Positions 1-8,372 of a DNA stretch of 64,000 bases are shown piece by piece. The DNA comes from G963668605 sp963668605 (lineage in GTDB: Bacteria; Acidobacteriota; Terriglobia; Bryobacterales; Bryobacteraceae), in assembly GCA_963668605.1 (NCBI GenBank), contig OY764903.1, positions 3,906,001 to 3,970,000 on the forward strand. Reading direction: 5' to 3'. The notes beneath the pieces were generated by a model. That model saw only the letters and a program-made list of their open reading frames with translations. It was not told the origin of the DNA and made no database searches. Both the position numbers and the translations under genes were made by a program. The first letter of the stretch is position 1. The number at the start of each line of letters is the position of its first letter.

Positions 1-2
1 TT

Positions 3-152
3 GTGATAAGTCGTGGAGCCACGCTTGAAGGCCTATCCCAAGTTTTCGTTCCGGTGGCTCAGGCTTCCTTCAATGTTCTCCTTGCCGGATTGACGGTGGG
101 AGCAGTTGCTGGCGCTTTGGTGGGAAGGTTCTGGATTGGAAAACGCCCGTGA
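3..152 (+). CDS. C-terminal piece of an unrecognised membrane protein (5' end outside window)
   Basis: The frame is open from the first complete codon to a TGA at 150-152, giving 49 residues. The last part is a hydrophobic stretch rich in Ala, Val, Leu and Gly that ends in a basic tail (GRFWIGKRP), as expected for a final membrane helix with a cytoplasmic C-terminus. Nothing upstream is visible, so the family cannot be named. The segment is short enough to be open by chance; a GTG at position 3 could even be a start. Treat as a possible gene end only. Confidence 0.3.
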   Translation: MISRGATLEGLSQVFVPVAQASFNVLLAGLTVGAVAGALVGRFWIGKRP

Positions 153-176
153 GGACACAGATTGGTCAGTCTTACG

Positions 177-476
177 ATGCTATCCGCAAGGCAATCCTCT
201 TCCCCTCAAGCAACGGGGCTCTCGCAGTCTGAGATGGATCGGAGCAACTCCAATCGAAAGGCCAACCAGAGTGCGTTCGGGGCGTTTCAGTCCTCCGCAA
301 CCAAGCACCAGGTTTCCATTCTCCGTGAAAAGCTGGGAAACTATCAGCATGCTATGGGGACAGTGCTGGTCGTAGCGCTTGTGGGAGCGATCGCGATCGC
401 CCTGCTGCCGAGGCGAAACAAACTGGATGAAGCAATTCAATTACAAAACGCTGGAGGATCTGCGCCACAGCGCTGA
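177..476 (+). CDS. Hypothetical small protein with one membrane helix
   Basis: This frame encodes about 99 residues from an ATG at 177 (a TTG at 162 is also possible). The first 55 residues are polar and Ser/Gln/Asn rich; residues 60-78 form a convincing membrane helix followed by a basic segment PRRNK. It runs 50 nt into the oxidoreductase gene that starts at 427, which is more overlap than other gene pairs here show, and it has no clear ribosome site. The helix resembles the last helix of major-facilitator exporters, so this could instead be a decayed transporter end. I do not recognise a family. Confidence 0.33.
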   Translation: MLSARQSSSPQATGLSQSEMDRSNSNRKANQSAFGAFQSSATKHQVSILREKLGNYQHAMGTVLVVALVGAIAIALLPRRNKLDEAIQLQNAGGSAPQR

Positions 477-1866
477 TTCCCTGCAAGCATCACACGTTCG
501 ATTCGAAGCCGATCCGGAGCGCGTAAAGCAAGCCCTCGCTCGCAAAGTGCAGGTCGGCGCAATGACGGTCGGCAACTCTTGCGCAATCCAGCCCATGGAA
601 GGTTGCGACAGCGAATTGGACGGCCGGCCCGGTGAACTGACCTGGCGGCGTTATGAACGCTTCGCCGATGGCGGCGCAAAACTGATCTGGTTCGAAGCGA
701 CGGCCATCTGCGAAGAGGGCCGCGCCAATTCCCGGCAGGTTTGGATCAACAGGAATACGGTTGGAGAATTCGCGCGCCTCATGGAAATGATGCGGCGAGT
801 GCATCGCGCCAGTTGTGCCGGAATCGACGATCTGCTGATTCCGATGCAACTGACGCACTCCGGGCGTTACAGTCACCCCAAGCGGATCATCGCGTATCAC
901 AATCCGCTGATCGACCAGAAGACCGCCACGCCGGCCGATTACCCGGTGATCTCCGACGACGAATTGGAGCGTCTCGAAGACCAGTACGTCGAGGCCGCAG
1001 GCCTGGCGCTCGAAGCAGGCTTCAATGCCATCGACCTGAAGGTCACGCACGGCTATCTGCTCAGTGAGTTGATCGGCGCGAAGACGCGCGAGGGACGCTA
1101 CGGCGGCTCGCTCGAAAATCGCACGCGCTTCATGAAGAATGTCTTGGGCAAACTGAAGGCGGCCTATGGCGCACGGCTCAGGCTGTGCATGCGGCTCGGC
1201 TGCTTCGACTGCGTACCCTATATGCGCGATCCGCAGACCGGAATCGGCGTGCCTCTGCCCTATCCCACGCCCTATCCATGGGGTTTCGGAGTCGATGCCA
1301 ACGATCCGATGCGCGAAGACCTGACCGAGGTGAAACAGGCGATCCGGTGGTTCCAGGAGTGGGGCATCGAACTGCTCAACGTCTCGCTCGGTTCGCCTTA
1401 CTACAACCCGCATATCGGCCGTCCCTTCGAGAAGCCCGACGAGGGCAACTATGAGGAACCCGAACATCCACTGCTCGGCGTGGACCGCCACTTCCGCATC
1501 GACGCGGAATTGCAGCGCACGTTTCCCGATCTGCCGATGGTGGGCACCGGTTATAGCTGGCTGCAAAAGTACGCGATCAACGCCGGCGCACGGAACATCG
1601 AAGATAGCAACATCCGTTTTATGGGTATCGGCCGCGGCGTGCTCGCCTATCCGGATTACGCCAGGGATGCGCTCCAAAAGGGCGAACTCGACGAAGCGCG
1701 CGTCTGCAAGACGCTGAGCTATTGCACATATCTGATGCGGCAAAAACAACACCCGTTGGGACAGTTCCCGACCGGCTGTCCGCCGTTCGACAAGGGCGTC
1801 TATGGGCCGATCATGAAGCAGGCGCGCGAAATGAAGCGCCAGTCGGAAGCGGGCGGCAAGAAGTAG
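427..1866 (+). CDS. NADH:flavin oxidoreductase, Old Yellow Enzyme family
   Basis: The protein (479 aa) is a flavin-dependent TIM-barrel oxidoreductase. Seen in the sequence: an active-site-like segment QLTHSGRYSH at 141-150, the HGYL element at 208-211 and the FMN phosphate-binding signature RYGGSLENR at 224-232. It is longer than the simple 350-370 aa enzymes but lacks the C-terminal iron-sulfur and NAD(P)-binding domains of the 650 aa 2-enoate reductase type. The ATG at 427 was chosen because the family's N-terminus begins there; the frame stays open upstream without conserved sequence. It abuts the glycosyltransferase directly, which suggests co-transcription. The substrate is unknown. Confidence 0.85.
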   Translation: MKQFNYKTLEDLRHSADSLQASHVRFEADPERVKQALARKVQVGAMTVGNSCAIQPMEGCDSELDGRPGELTWRRYERFADGGAKLIWFEATAICEEGRANSRQVWINRNTVGEFARLMEMMRRVHRASCAGIDDLLIPMQLTHSGRYSHPKRIIAYHNPLIDQKTATPADYPVISDDELERLEDQYVEAAGLALEAGFNAIDLKVTHGYLLSELIGAKTREGRYGGSLENRTRFMKNVLGKLKAAYGARLRLCMRLGCFDCVPYMRDPQTGIGVPLPYPTPYPWGFGVDANDPMREDLTEVKQAIRWFQEWGIELLNVSLGSPYYNPHIGRPFEKPDEGNYEEPEHPLLGVDRHFRIDAELQRTFPDLPMVGTGYSWLQKYAINAGARNIEDSNIRFMGIGRGVLAYPDYARDALQKGELDEARVCKTLSYCTYLMRQKQHPLGQFPTGCPPFDKGVYGPIMKQAREMKRQSEAGGKK

Positions 1867-2622
1867 ATGGCCGAAAGTCTAAGCGTTTTCTTTCCCGCTT
1901 ACAATGACGCTCGGTCGCTGCCCGGATTGATCGGCAAAACCTTCGCGGTACTTTCCGGGCGGGTCGCCGATTTCGAAGTGATCGTCGTCAACGACGGCAG
2001 CCAGGACGAGACAGCCGATGTGCTCCACCAGTTGCAGGCGCAGCATGGACCGCGCCTGCGTGTCGTTACGCACGAGACGAACCGCGGTTACGGCGGCGCG
2101 CTGCGCAGCGGCTTCGCAGCGGCCGAGAAGGACCTGGTGTTTTACACCGACGGCGACGGCCAATACGATGTGAGTGAACTGCCGAGCTTACTCGAACGCA
2201 TGGGACCGGACGTCGGACTCGTGAACGGCTACAAACTGGAACGCAGCGATCCCTGGCACCGCATCTGGATCGGCAATGCGTACAACAGCTTAGCGCGGCT
2301 CCTGTTCCGCATACATATTCGTGATATCGATTGCGATTTCCGGCTGATCCGGAGATCGTTGTTGCGGGAAGTGCAGCTCACCTCAACCAGCGGAACGATC
2401 TGTGTCGAACTCGTTCGCAAGCTGGAACTTTCCGGTTGTGGCGTAGCGGAGGTCGGCGTGCACCACTTTCCAAGACTGCACGGCACTTCGCAGTTCTTCC
2501 GCGTACGCTCGCTGCTTACCACGTTCTATCAACTGGCCCGGCTGTGGGTGCAGGTGGGGCTGTTCTTCTACCTGCTTCAATCAGGCCATGGCCAGCAGTT
2601 CCTCAAACACCTCGCCTTATGA
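1867..2622 (+). CDS. Family 2 glycosyltransferase, dolichyl-phosphate-mannose-synthase-like
   Basis: This 251 aa protein has a GT-A fold typical of GT2 enzymes that move a sugar from a nucleotide donor to a polyprenyl phosphate. Motifs seen are FFPAYND near residue 8, NDGS at 42-45 and the metal/nucleotide motif DGDGQYD at 95-101. It lacks the C-terminal membrane domain found in many DPM1/GtrB homologues, so it should be a peripheral enzyme on the inner membrane. The ATG follows the previous stop codon with no gap, and its own stop overlaps the methyltransferase start (ATGATGA), so the three genes appear translationally coupled. Acceptor identity cannot be read from sequence. Confidence 0.85.
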   Translation: MAESLSVFFPAYNDARSLPGLIGKTFAVLSGRVADFEVIVVNDGSQDETADVLHQLQAQHGPRLRVVTHETNRGYGGALRSGFAAAEKDLVFYTDGDGQYDVSELPSLLERMGPDVGLVNGYKLERSDPWHRIWIGNAYNSLARLLFRIHIRDIDCDFRLIRRSLLREVQLTSTSGTICVELVRKLELSGCGVAEVGVHHFPRLHGTSQFFRVRSLLTTFYQLARLWVQVGLFFYLLQSGHGQQFLKHLAL

Positions 2623-3368
2623 TGAACCCGGCTGAATTCGCAAACATCGCCAAAGCGGAAAAAGACCTATGGTGGTACCGCGGCATGCGGGAAATCCTCT
2701 TCGGAATGCTGGACCCGGTTGTGCGCGAGCGTAAGTTCCGACGCGTGCTCGAAGCTGGCTGCGGCACGGGCTATATGTCGCACGTGCTCGAAGAGCGCTA
2801 CGGCTGGCCGATGTATCCGCTCGACCTCGGCTGGGAGGGCCTCGAGTTCGGTCGACGCTACGGCATTCAGCGCATGGTGCAAGGCGATATCGCGGCGCTG
2901 CCTTACGCCAGTAGTGCCTTCGATGCGGTCTGCTCACTCGACGTGATCGTGCACTTTCCCCTGGGCGAAGAGGATCGCGCAATGGCGGAACTGACCCGCG
3001 TGCTGGAACCCGGCGGCCTCTTTGTGATTCGCGTTTCGGCGCTCGACATTCTGCATAGCCGCCACTCCACATTCGCCATGGAGCGGCAGCGCTTCACGCG
3101 CGACCGCCTGCTCAAGCTGGCGGCGCGTCATGGCATCCGCACGCTGCGCGTGACCTACGCAAATTCGCTACTGATGCCGGTGGCATTCACGAAGTTCCGG
3201 ATTGTCGAACCGCTGTTCAATGCCGCTCCGGCCAGCGGCGTGGAACCGGTCGCGCCGTGGCTCGACGCTGTCTTGCACGCGCCGCTCTCGATGGAAGCTG
3301 CCTGGATAGCCGCCGGCCGCAATTTCCCGCTCGGACAGTCGCTTGTGCTGATCGGCGAGAAAAACTGA
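2619..3368 (+). CDS. Class I SAM-dependent methyltransferase
   Basis: The product (249 aa) has the Rossmann methyltransferase signature VLEAGCGTG at about 43-51, an acidic end of beta-2 (PLDLGWEG) and the post-motif segment LPYASSAFDAV followed by a conserved-type LEPGGLFVIRV strand. It matches the broad Methyltransf_11 pattern. The start is one of two adjacent ATGs (2619 or 2622) overlapping the stop of the glycosyltransferase, so it is probably translated with it. The pairing of a DPM1-like transferase with a methyltransferase suggests modification of a lipid-linked sugar or small lipid, but this is inference. Confidence 0.82.
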   Translation: MMNPAEFANIAKAEKDLWWYRGMREILFGMLDPVVRERKFRRVLEAGCGTGYMSHVLEERYGWPMYPLDLGWEGLEFGRRYGIQRMVQGDIAALPYASSAFDAVCSLDVIVHFPLGEEDRAMAELTRVLEPGGLFVIRVSALDILHSRHSTFAMERQRFTRDRLLKLAARHGIRTLRVTYANSLLMPVAFTKFRIVEPLFNAAPASGVEPVAPWLDAVLHAPLSMEAAWIAAGRNFPLGQSLVLIGEKN

Positions 3369-3371
3369 GAC

Positions 3372-5027
3372 TCAGTCGCGGCGAAAGATCACCTGGCCGT
3401 CGAAAATCGTGAGCGCGACGCTTGTCTTTTCGATCCGCTCCGGCGCAATTGTGAGAATGTCATCCGAGAGAACGGCGAGGTCGGCCAGCCGGCCGGGCTC
3501 GATTGTGCCCTTCACGTTTTCGTCATAGCTCGCATACGCCGGACCCAGAGTGCTGGCGCGCAACGCTTCGGCGACGCTGATCTTCTGTTCCGGCACCCAG
3601 CCGCCTGGGTTCTTCCCATCGGTCGTCCGCCGCGTGACGGCAGCGTAGATGCCCAGCAGCGGCTGCATTGGCGCAACGTACCAATCCGAGCCGAAGGCCA
3701 ACACCGCGCCGGCATCGAGCAGCGCACGAAATGCGTACGTGCCTTTCACCACCTCGGGGCCCACGCGTTTGCCGGCCCAACGGCCGTCGTCGATCAGATG
3801 CACCGGCTGCATGGAAGCGATTACGCGCCCGCGGCTGAATTCCGCGATATCGTCGCGGCGCAGGTGTTGCGCATGCTCGATGCGAAAACGGCGGTCGCGC
3901 GGGCCATTCTCCCGCGCGGCTTGCGCGTACATACCAAGCACGATGTGATTGGCCTTGTCTCCAATAGCGTGGATCGCGATCTGCAAGCCGGCACGGTCGG
4001 CGCCGATGATATTGTCGCGCAGCTTGCTCTCGGGAATCATCTCGTCAGCGGCAATGCCGCTTGTGCCCGGCGCGTCCAGGTAGGGCTCGAACAACAGGGC
4101 GGTCGAGGAGCCGAGCGAGCCGTCGGAGAAGCCCTTCAGCCCGCCGATCTTTAACTTCTCATTACCAAACGCCGCGCCGATTCCTACGCTCGCAAGCTTA
4201 GACCAACCGGCCAGCGGTTGATGGCCGTAGACACGCACGCTTAACTCGCCGCGCGCCAACAGGCGCTGATAGGCGGCCAGCACCTCCGGAGTCGCGGACA
4301 TGTCCTGCACGCTCGTCACGCCGTTCGTCGCGGCATAGCGCATGGCGCTGCGTAGCGCCGCTTCGATCTCCGCCGGTCCCGGCGCGGGCAGCACCCGATA
4401 GACCGCATCCATGGCCGCGTCCTTGAGAATCCCCGTGGGCTCTCCGTTCGCATCGCGCACGATCACGCCTCCTGGCGGATCCTTGCTCTCGCGCGTAATT
4501 CCCGCCAACTTCAGCGCGGCCGAGTTGGCCAGCGCCATGTGGCCGTCGAGGCGGTTGACGAAAACCGGATGATCGGCAGTCGCGGCATCGATCCACTGCC
4601 GCACCGGCAGGTTGGCCGGCGACCAGTTTTCGTGGTCCCAATCGCCTCCCGTGATCCAGCGCCCTTTCGGCAGCTTGGCCGCGTGTGCGCCGATGCGGTC
4701 GCGGAACTCGGCAGCGCTGCGGGCGTCACGCAATTGCGCGCCTGCCAGGTGCGCACCGCCCGTGTAGAAGTGAACGTGCGCGTCGTTGAATCCGGGTACA
4801 ACCAGTTTGCCGGCCAGATCGATGACCTGGGTCTTCGGCCCCGCCCACTTGCGGATCGCTTCACTTGTTCCGACGGCGGCGATCCGGTTGCCGGCGCACG
4901 CGATGCCTTCGGCAAGCGGCTGCGCCTCCGAGCCGGTCCAGATTTTTCCGTTGAGCAGAATCAGGTCGGCTGGCTGCTGCGCGAATGCGATTTGCATAAA
5001 AATGACGGCACAAAGTAATGGACGCAT
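3372..5027 (-). CDS. Secreted amidohydrolase, YtcJ-like (Amidohydro_3)
   Basis: The protein (551 aa) opens with a short signal peptide (MRPLLCAVIFMQIAFAQ) and continues as a metal-dependent amidohydrolase barrel. The metal motif HVH is at 84-86 in GFNDAHVHF, with later histidines in AIHAIGD and IEHAQH and the typical FGSDW segment before the end. Length and order fit the YtcJ/exoenzyme-regulatory-protein group, whose substrates are mostly unknown. It ends three bases past the convergent methyltransferase. Upstream it faces the RraA-like gene across 85 nt; a 14-codon leader frame lies one base before its ATG. No Shine-Dalgarno sequence is evident. Confidence 0.87.
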   Translation of the reverse strand: MRPLLCAVIFMQIAFAQQPADLILLNGKIWTGSEAQPLAEGIACAGNRIAAVGTSEAIRKWAGPKTQVIDLAGKLVVPGFNDAHVHFYTGGAHLAGAQLRDARSAAEFRDRIGAHAAKLPKGRWITGGDWDHENWSPANLPVRQWIDAATADHPVFVNRLDGHMALANSAALKLAGITRESKDPPGGVIVRDANGEPTGILKDAAMDAVYRVLPAPGPAEIEAALRSAMRYAATNGVTSVQDMSATPEVLAAYQRLLARGELSVRVYGHQPLAGWSKLASVGIGAAFGNEKLKIGGLKGFSDGSLGSSTALLFEPYLDAPGTSGIAADEMIPESKLRDNIIGADRAGLQIAIHAIGDKANHIVLGMYAQAARENGPRDRRFRIEHAQHLRRDDIAEFSRGRVIASMQPVHLIDDGRWAGKRVGPEVVKGTYAFRALLDAGAVLAFGSDWYVAPMQPLLGIYAAVTRRTTDGKNPGGWVPEQKISVAEALRASTLGPAYASYDENVKGTIEPGRLADLAVLSDDILTIAPERIEKTSVALTIFDGQVIFRRD

Positions 5028-5028
5028 G

Positions 5029-5073
5029 TTAGTCCGGCAACACCATCTCGCGGTCCGGATCGAAGGGGGCCAT
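5029..5073 (-). other. Possible 14-codon leader peptide frame before the amidohydrolase
   Basis: On the minus strand an ATG at 5073 opens a frame MAPFDPDREMVLPD that stops at 5029-5031, leaving one base before the amidohydrolase ATG at 5027. The two frames differ, so it is not an N-terminal extension. Stop-start proximity would allow translational coupling, which could compensate for the absent ribosome-binding site of the amidohydrolase. A chance frame this short is quite possible. Confidence 0.25.
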
Positions 5074-5087
5074 GGTGAGAATCTTCC

Positions 5088-5100
5088 ATTCTAGTATGGT
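5088..5100. promoter_or_regulatory. Overlapping divergent -10-like elements between amidohydrolase and RraA-like gene
   Basis: Read on the minus strand, 5088-5093 is TAGAAT; read on the plus strand, 5092-5097 is TAGTAT and 5095-5100 is TATGGT. The plus element ends 12 nt before the ATG of the RraA-like gene, the minus one 14 nt before the small leader frame. No convincing -35 boxes were found on either side. Confidence 0.35.
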
Positions 5101-5112
5101 AAATTGCACTCC

Positions 5113-5979
5113 ATGAGACTCACCGCCCTCTTGCTGTTGTGTTTGGGTGCGCTCCATGCACAGGTCTTCACCTTTACCAAAGACCAAATGATCCGCTATA
5201 CGTCGAAAAATCCGTTCCCGCGCTTCGACGACGGCCGTCCGAATGTTCCCGACAACCTGCTCGAAAAGGTGAAGGGGCTTTCCGTTGAGGAGGTTTGGTC
5301 CGTGCTGCCGGGCGCAGGATATCCGTGCCAATACGCGGGCGATTTTCGCGTCCTGAATCCTGGCAAGAAGCTTGTCGGGCGGGTGGTCACTGCGCAGTTC
5401 ATGCCGGTACGCCCGGACGTCAACGACATCGTAACCGCGGATGGGAAAGCCAAGGGTTACAAGCACGGGCAGAACCAATGGATCATCGATCAACTGCAGC
5501 CGGGCGATGTACTCGTTGTCGACCTGTTCGGAAAGATCGACGGCGGGACGCTGGTCGGCGATAACCTTGCCTACTACATCATGACCAAAACCCGCACGGG
5601 CGGTGTCGTTGTCGACGGCGCGATTCGCGACCTCGAAGGCATATCGGCATTCGATATGCAAATCTATTTCCGCGGCGCGCATCCGTCGGCAATTAAGGAT
5701 GTGATGCTGACCGGCTTCAACGTGCCCATCCGCATCGGCGGCGCCACGGTGCTGCCCGGCGACGTGGTTTTCGGCGACCGTACGGGCGTTTATTTTATCC
5801 CGCCGCAGCTAGTGGAAAAAGTCGTCGCCAAGGCAGACGAGACGCACGTGCACGACATCTGGACACAGGAAAAATTCAAGTCCGGCAAGTACAAATCCAG
5901 CGACATCTACGGATCGCCCGACGATCCCGAACTCAAGAAAGAGTACGAGGAGTACAAGAAGAAGAACCTCGCCAAATGA
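5113..5979 (+). CDS. Secreted RraA-family protein (demethylmenaquinone methyltransferase-like fold)
   Basis: The protein (288 aa from ATG 5113; a TTG at 5104 adds three residues) begins with a signal peptide (MRLTALLLLCLGALHA) and then has the RraA/HMG-aldolase fold. The family signature is clear: a GDNLAYYIMT segment, followed by GGVVVDGAIRDLEGI, in which the DG-x-x-RD residues bind substrate and metal in aldolase members. A C-terminal charged tail rich in Lys and Glu follows. Members act as 4-hydroxy-4-methyl-2-oxoglutarate/oxaloacetate lyases or as RNase E inhibitors, both cytoplasmic, so the export signal is odd and points to a different role. The stop overlaps the next ATG by four bases (ATGA). 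Confidence 0.8.
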   Translation: MRLTALLLLCLGALHAQVFTFTKDQMIRYTSKNPFPRFDDGRPNVPDNLLEKVKGLSVEEVWSVLPGAGYPCQYAGDFRVLNPGKKLVGRVVTAQFMPVRPDVNDIVTADGKAKGYKHGQNQWIIDQLQPGDVLVVDLFGKIDGGTLVGDNLAYYIMTKTRTGGVVVDGAIRDLEGISAFDMQIYFRGAHPSAIKDVMLTGFNVPIRIGGATVLPGDVVFGDRTGVYFIPPQLVEKVVAKADETHVHDIWTQEKFKSGKYKSSDIYGSPDDPELKKEYEEYKKKNLAK

Positions 5980-6758
5980 GCGCGCCGCTCATCGAGTTCC
6001 AGCGCGCCACGGTCAACCACGGAAGCTGCGTCGCGCTCGACGATTTCACGCTCTCGATCGCGGTGGGCGAGCACGTCGCGATCCTCGGTCCGAACGGCTC
6101 CGGCAAGTCGACTCTGATTCAGACGATCACTCGGCAATGCTATCCGCGCCAACGCCCCGGCCCGCCGCCGGTCAGCATTCTGGGCGAAGAGTCGTGGAAT
6201 ATTTTCCAATTGCTGCCGCTGTTGGGCATCGTCTCCAACGACTTGCTCGCGAAGTGCACGTGGCATATCAGCGGTTTCGAGTTGATACTCTCCGGATTCT
6301 TCAGCAGCATCGGCATCTGGCCGAATCATATCGTCACTGCGGAGATGGAGGAAGATGCGCGCGCGATCATGAAGCGTCTCGACATCGCCCACCTCGCGGA
6401 GAAAAGCATTCTGGAGATGTCGAGCGGCGAGGCGCGCCGCTTCGTGATCGGCAGGGCGCTAATTCACAAGCCGCGCGCAATCCTGCTCGACGAGCCATCC
6501 ACAAGCCTCGATCTCTCCGCCGCCGCGGAGTTGCACGAAAGCATGCGCCGCCTGACTCGCTCCGGCACCGGCATCATTCTTGTCACGCACCATCTTCCGG
6601 ATATCATTCCGGAAATCAATCGTGTGATTCTGCTGAAAGCGGGACGCGTCTTCGCCGACGGCGCGAAGGATAAGCTGCTCACCGCGAAGACGCTTTCGGC
6701 GCTGTTTGGAGTGCGCGTGGACATCACAAAGCGCGAGGGCTACTACAACGCCTGGTGA
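5976..6758 (+). CDS. ABC transporter ATP-binding protein without adjacent permease
   Basis: This 260 aa nucleotide-binding subunit has Walker A GPNGSGKST at 38-46, a signature reading MSSGEARR at 148-155 in place of LSGGQ, Walker B AILLDEP at 168-174 and a switch histidine in LVTHHLPDI. The pattern resembles ModF/YbbL-type ATPases more than exporter subunits. It is coupled to the RraA-like gene by a 4-base overlap and ends six bases before the convergent permease gene, which belongs to another pair. With no permease of its own nearby, it may serve a transporter elsewhere or a non-transport role. Confidence 0.85.
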   Translation: MSAPLIEFQRATVNHGSCVALDDFTLSIAVGEHVAILGPNGSGKSTLIQTITRQCYPRQRPGPPPVSILGEESWNIFQLLPLLGIVSNDLLAKCTWHISGFELILSGFFSSIGIWPNHIVTAEMEEDARAIMKRLDIAHLAEKSILEMSSGEARRFVIGRALIHKPRAILLDEPSTSLDLSAAAELHESMRRLTRSGTGIILVTHHLPDIIPEINRVILLKAGRVFADGAKDKLLTAKTLSALFGVRVDITKREGYYNAW

Positions 6759-6764
6759 TGCCGT

Positions 6765-8369
6765 CTACCGGTTGAGTGAAACGGGCCCATCGTTGGAGCA
6801 AAGCGCCGCGAGCATTCGCTCCTTGCGTCGGCCGGACGCCTCGACGGCCGAGTCCAGCGCTACCCAATAGAGCAACGCGCCGAACGCTAGATTGAATGGC
6901 AGCACAGCATAGAACGCGATATTGCTGTCGAAGGCGTAGCGCGCCAGATAAGGCAGTGACAGCGGCAGCGCGGCAAGTGGGTAGACCAGGATCAGAAGCA
7001 CATGGAGACCGCTCGCTGAGGAGCGCCACGACTGCGCCGGGTTCAGCCCGCGCGGGTAGTAAGTCGAAGTCAGATTCCCGAACGGGATCAGATACAACAA
7101 CATCAACATCGTCACGGCAAACGCCTCGATGATCTTTTCGCCGCTGAGCGGGACGCGCAAGAGCAGGCATACCAGCGTAACCATTGCGAGTTCGAGCAAC
7201 ACCATGATGGCAGCGGTGAGATTCTTCGCCTCCAGCACTTTGGAGAACGGGACCGGCGCGAGATGGTAGAGTTGCGCCGCCGCGCGATCATAGGCAAAAA
7301 CGTTCCAGATCAGCACGTCGCCCAGCAGCAGCAGCGCGTACATGCTGACGAACGTCAACAGATTGTCGCTGAGAAATGACGGCGCGCCGCTCCTGCCCAG
7401 CGCGAGCGGAAGCCAGACGATGAGCCCGAACGAAAAGCCCATCAGGAAGACCAGACGGAAGCGTGGCGCGCGAGAGAGAAAACGCACCTCCTTTTCGATC
7501 ATCGCGGCAAGCGGGTCGGACAGGAGCTTGGACGGAAGGCGGAAGAAGACGTCGAGGCGAGAGCCGGCCTGCGCCAAAGGCCGTTCTTCGGCGCGCGCGG
7601 CCTCCGCATCGAAGCGCAAACCTTTCTCAAATTGGCGGCGGCCGAACAGGTACGCAGCTACGGTCCAGATCGACAGCATCGCGAGAGCCGTGCCCGCAGC
7701 GTGTCCGCCGGCCAGTTCGCCCGCAGCCGTCCAAGGCAACAGCACCGATTGCTTCATTGCGAGCGCATTCGACAATTTGCCCGGCCCGCCGCGCATCGCC
7801 AGATATTGTGGCGCCGCAGCCAACAGCACAAGCAGAAACACAACCGCTTCGCGGATACGTTTGCGTGCGAGCAGCCGGGTGAGCAGGTCGCGCAAGCCCG
7901 CCGAGAGGAACAAGTTGAAGAGCGCGAACGGCACAAAGGCCAGCGGCGCCCACTTCGGCACAACCGGATTTCTGAGCAAGCCCGCCGCCGCGCCGGTCAT
8001 CAGCAACATCATCTCCAGGCCGGTCGAGACGCGCAGCAGCACCTCAATCGCGAAGAGCTGCGTGCGCGGCACCGGATACACCAGCAAGCGTTTCAGGTCG
8101 AGTGATGCGCCGGTGGTGGCCAGCAGCAGCGGCGTCAACTGCCAGTAGACGAACGCCACTAGCAGGCCGCCGGACATGATCTGCGGCAAACGGTCGACGT
8201 CCTTCCATTCAGCCAGCAACTCGGAAATAGCCAGCGACGCGAGAGTCCACGCCGCATACCAGACGAGCGAAATGATTCCAGAGAAAAGCGCGCCGCCGCG
8301 CCGCTGCGGATAGAAGTTGCGCAACGTCCTCCATTGCGCCCAAAGAATGGCCCAGGCTTGTGTCGGCAT
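6765..8369 (-). CDS. ABC-2 type exporter permease
   Basis: The protein (534 aa) is a polytopic membrane protein with two halves each rich in hydrophobic helices, separated by a charged cytoplasmic part with many Arg and Glu (about 240-290). Helices are visible near residues 35, 75, 105, 150-190, 320, 390-430 and at the C-terminus. This fits the transmembrane subunit of an ABC-2 exporter. It starts three bases after the stop of the ATPase gene at 8373-9131, so the two form one operon. The cargo is not evident. Confidence 0.8.
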   Translation of the reverse strand: MPTQAWAILWAQWRTLRNFYPQRRGGALFSGIISLVWYAAWTLASLAISELLAEWKDVDRLPQIMSGGLLVAFVYWQLTPLLLATTGASLDLKRLLVYPVPRTQLFAIEVLLRVSTGLEMMLLMTGAAAGLLRNPVVPKWAPLAFVPFALFNLFLSAGLRDLLTRLLARKRIREAVVFLLVLLAAAPQYLAMRGGPGKLSNALAMKQSVLLPWTAAGELAGGHAAGTALAMLSIWTVAAYLFGRRQFEKGLRFDAEAARAEERPLAQAGSRLDVFFRLPSKLLSDPLAAMIEKEVRFLSRAPRFRLVFLMGFSFGLIVWLPLALGRSGAPSFLSDNLLTFVSMYALLLLGDVLIWNVFAYDRAAAQLYHLAPVPFSKVLEAKNLTAAIMVLLELAMVTLVCLLLRVPLSGEKIIEAFAVTMLMLLYLIPFGNLTSTYYPRGLNPAQSWRSSASGLHVLLILVYPLAALPLSLPYLARYAFDSNIAFYAVLPFNLAFGALLYWVALDSAVEASGRRKERMLAALCSNDGPVSLNR

Positions 8370-8372
8370 GGG

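Noticed and set aside
490..1752. 420-codon open frame on the minus strand opposite the oxidoreductase gene
   Set aside because: It mirrors the codon structure of a well-recognised plus-strand gene, has no family resemblance, and long antisense frames are expected at this GC content.
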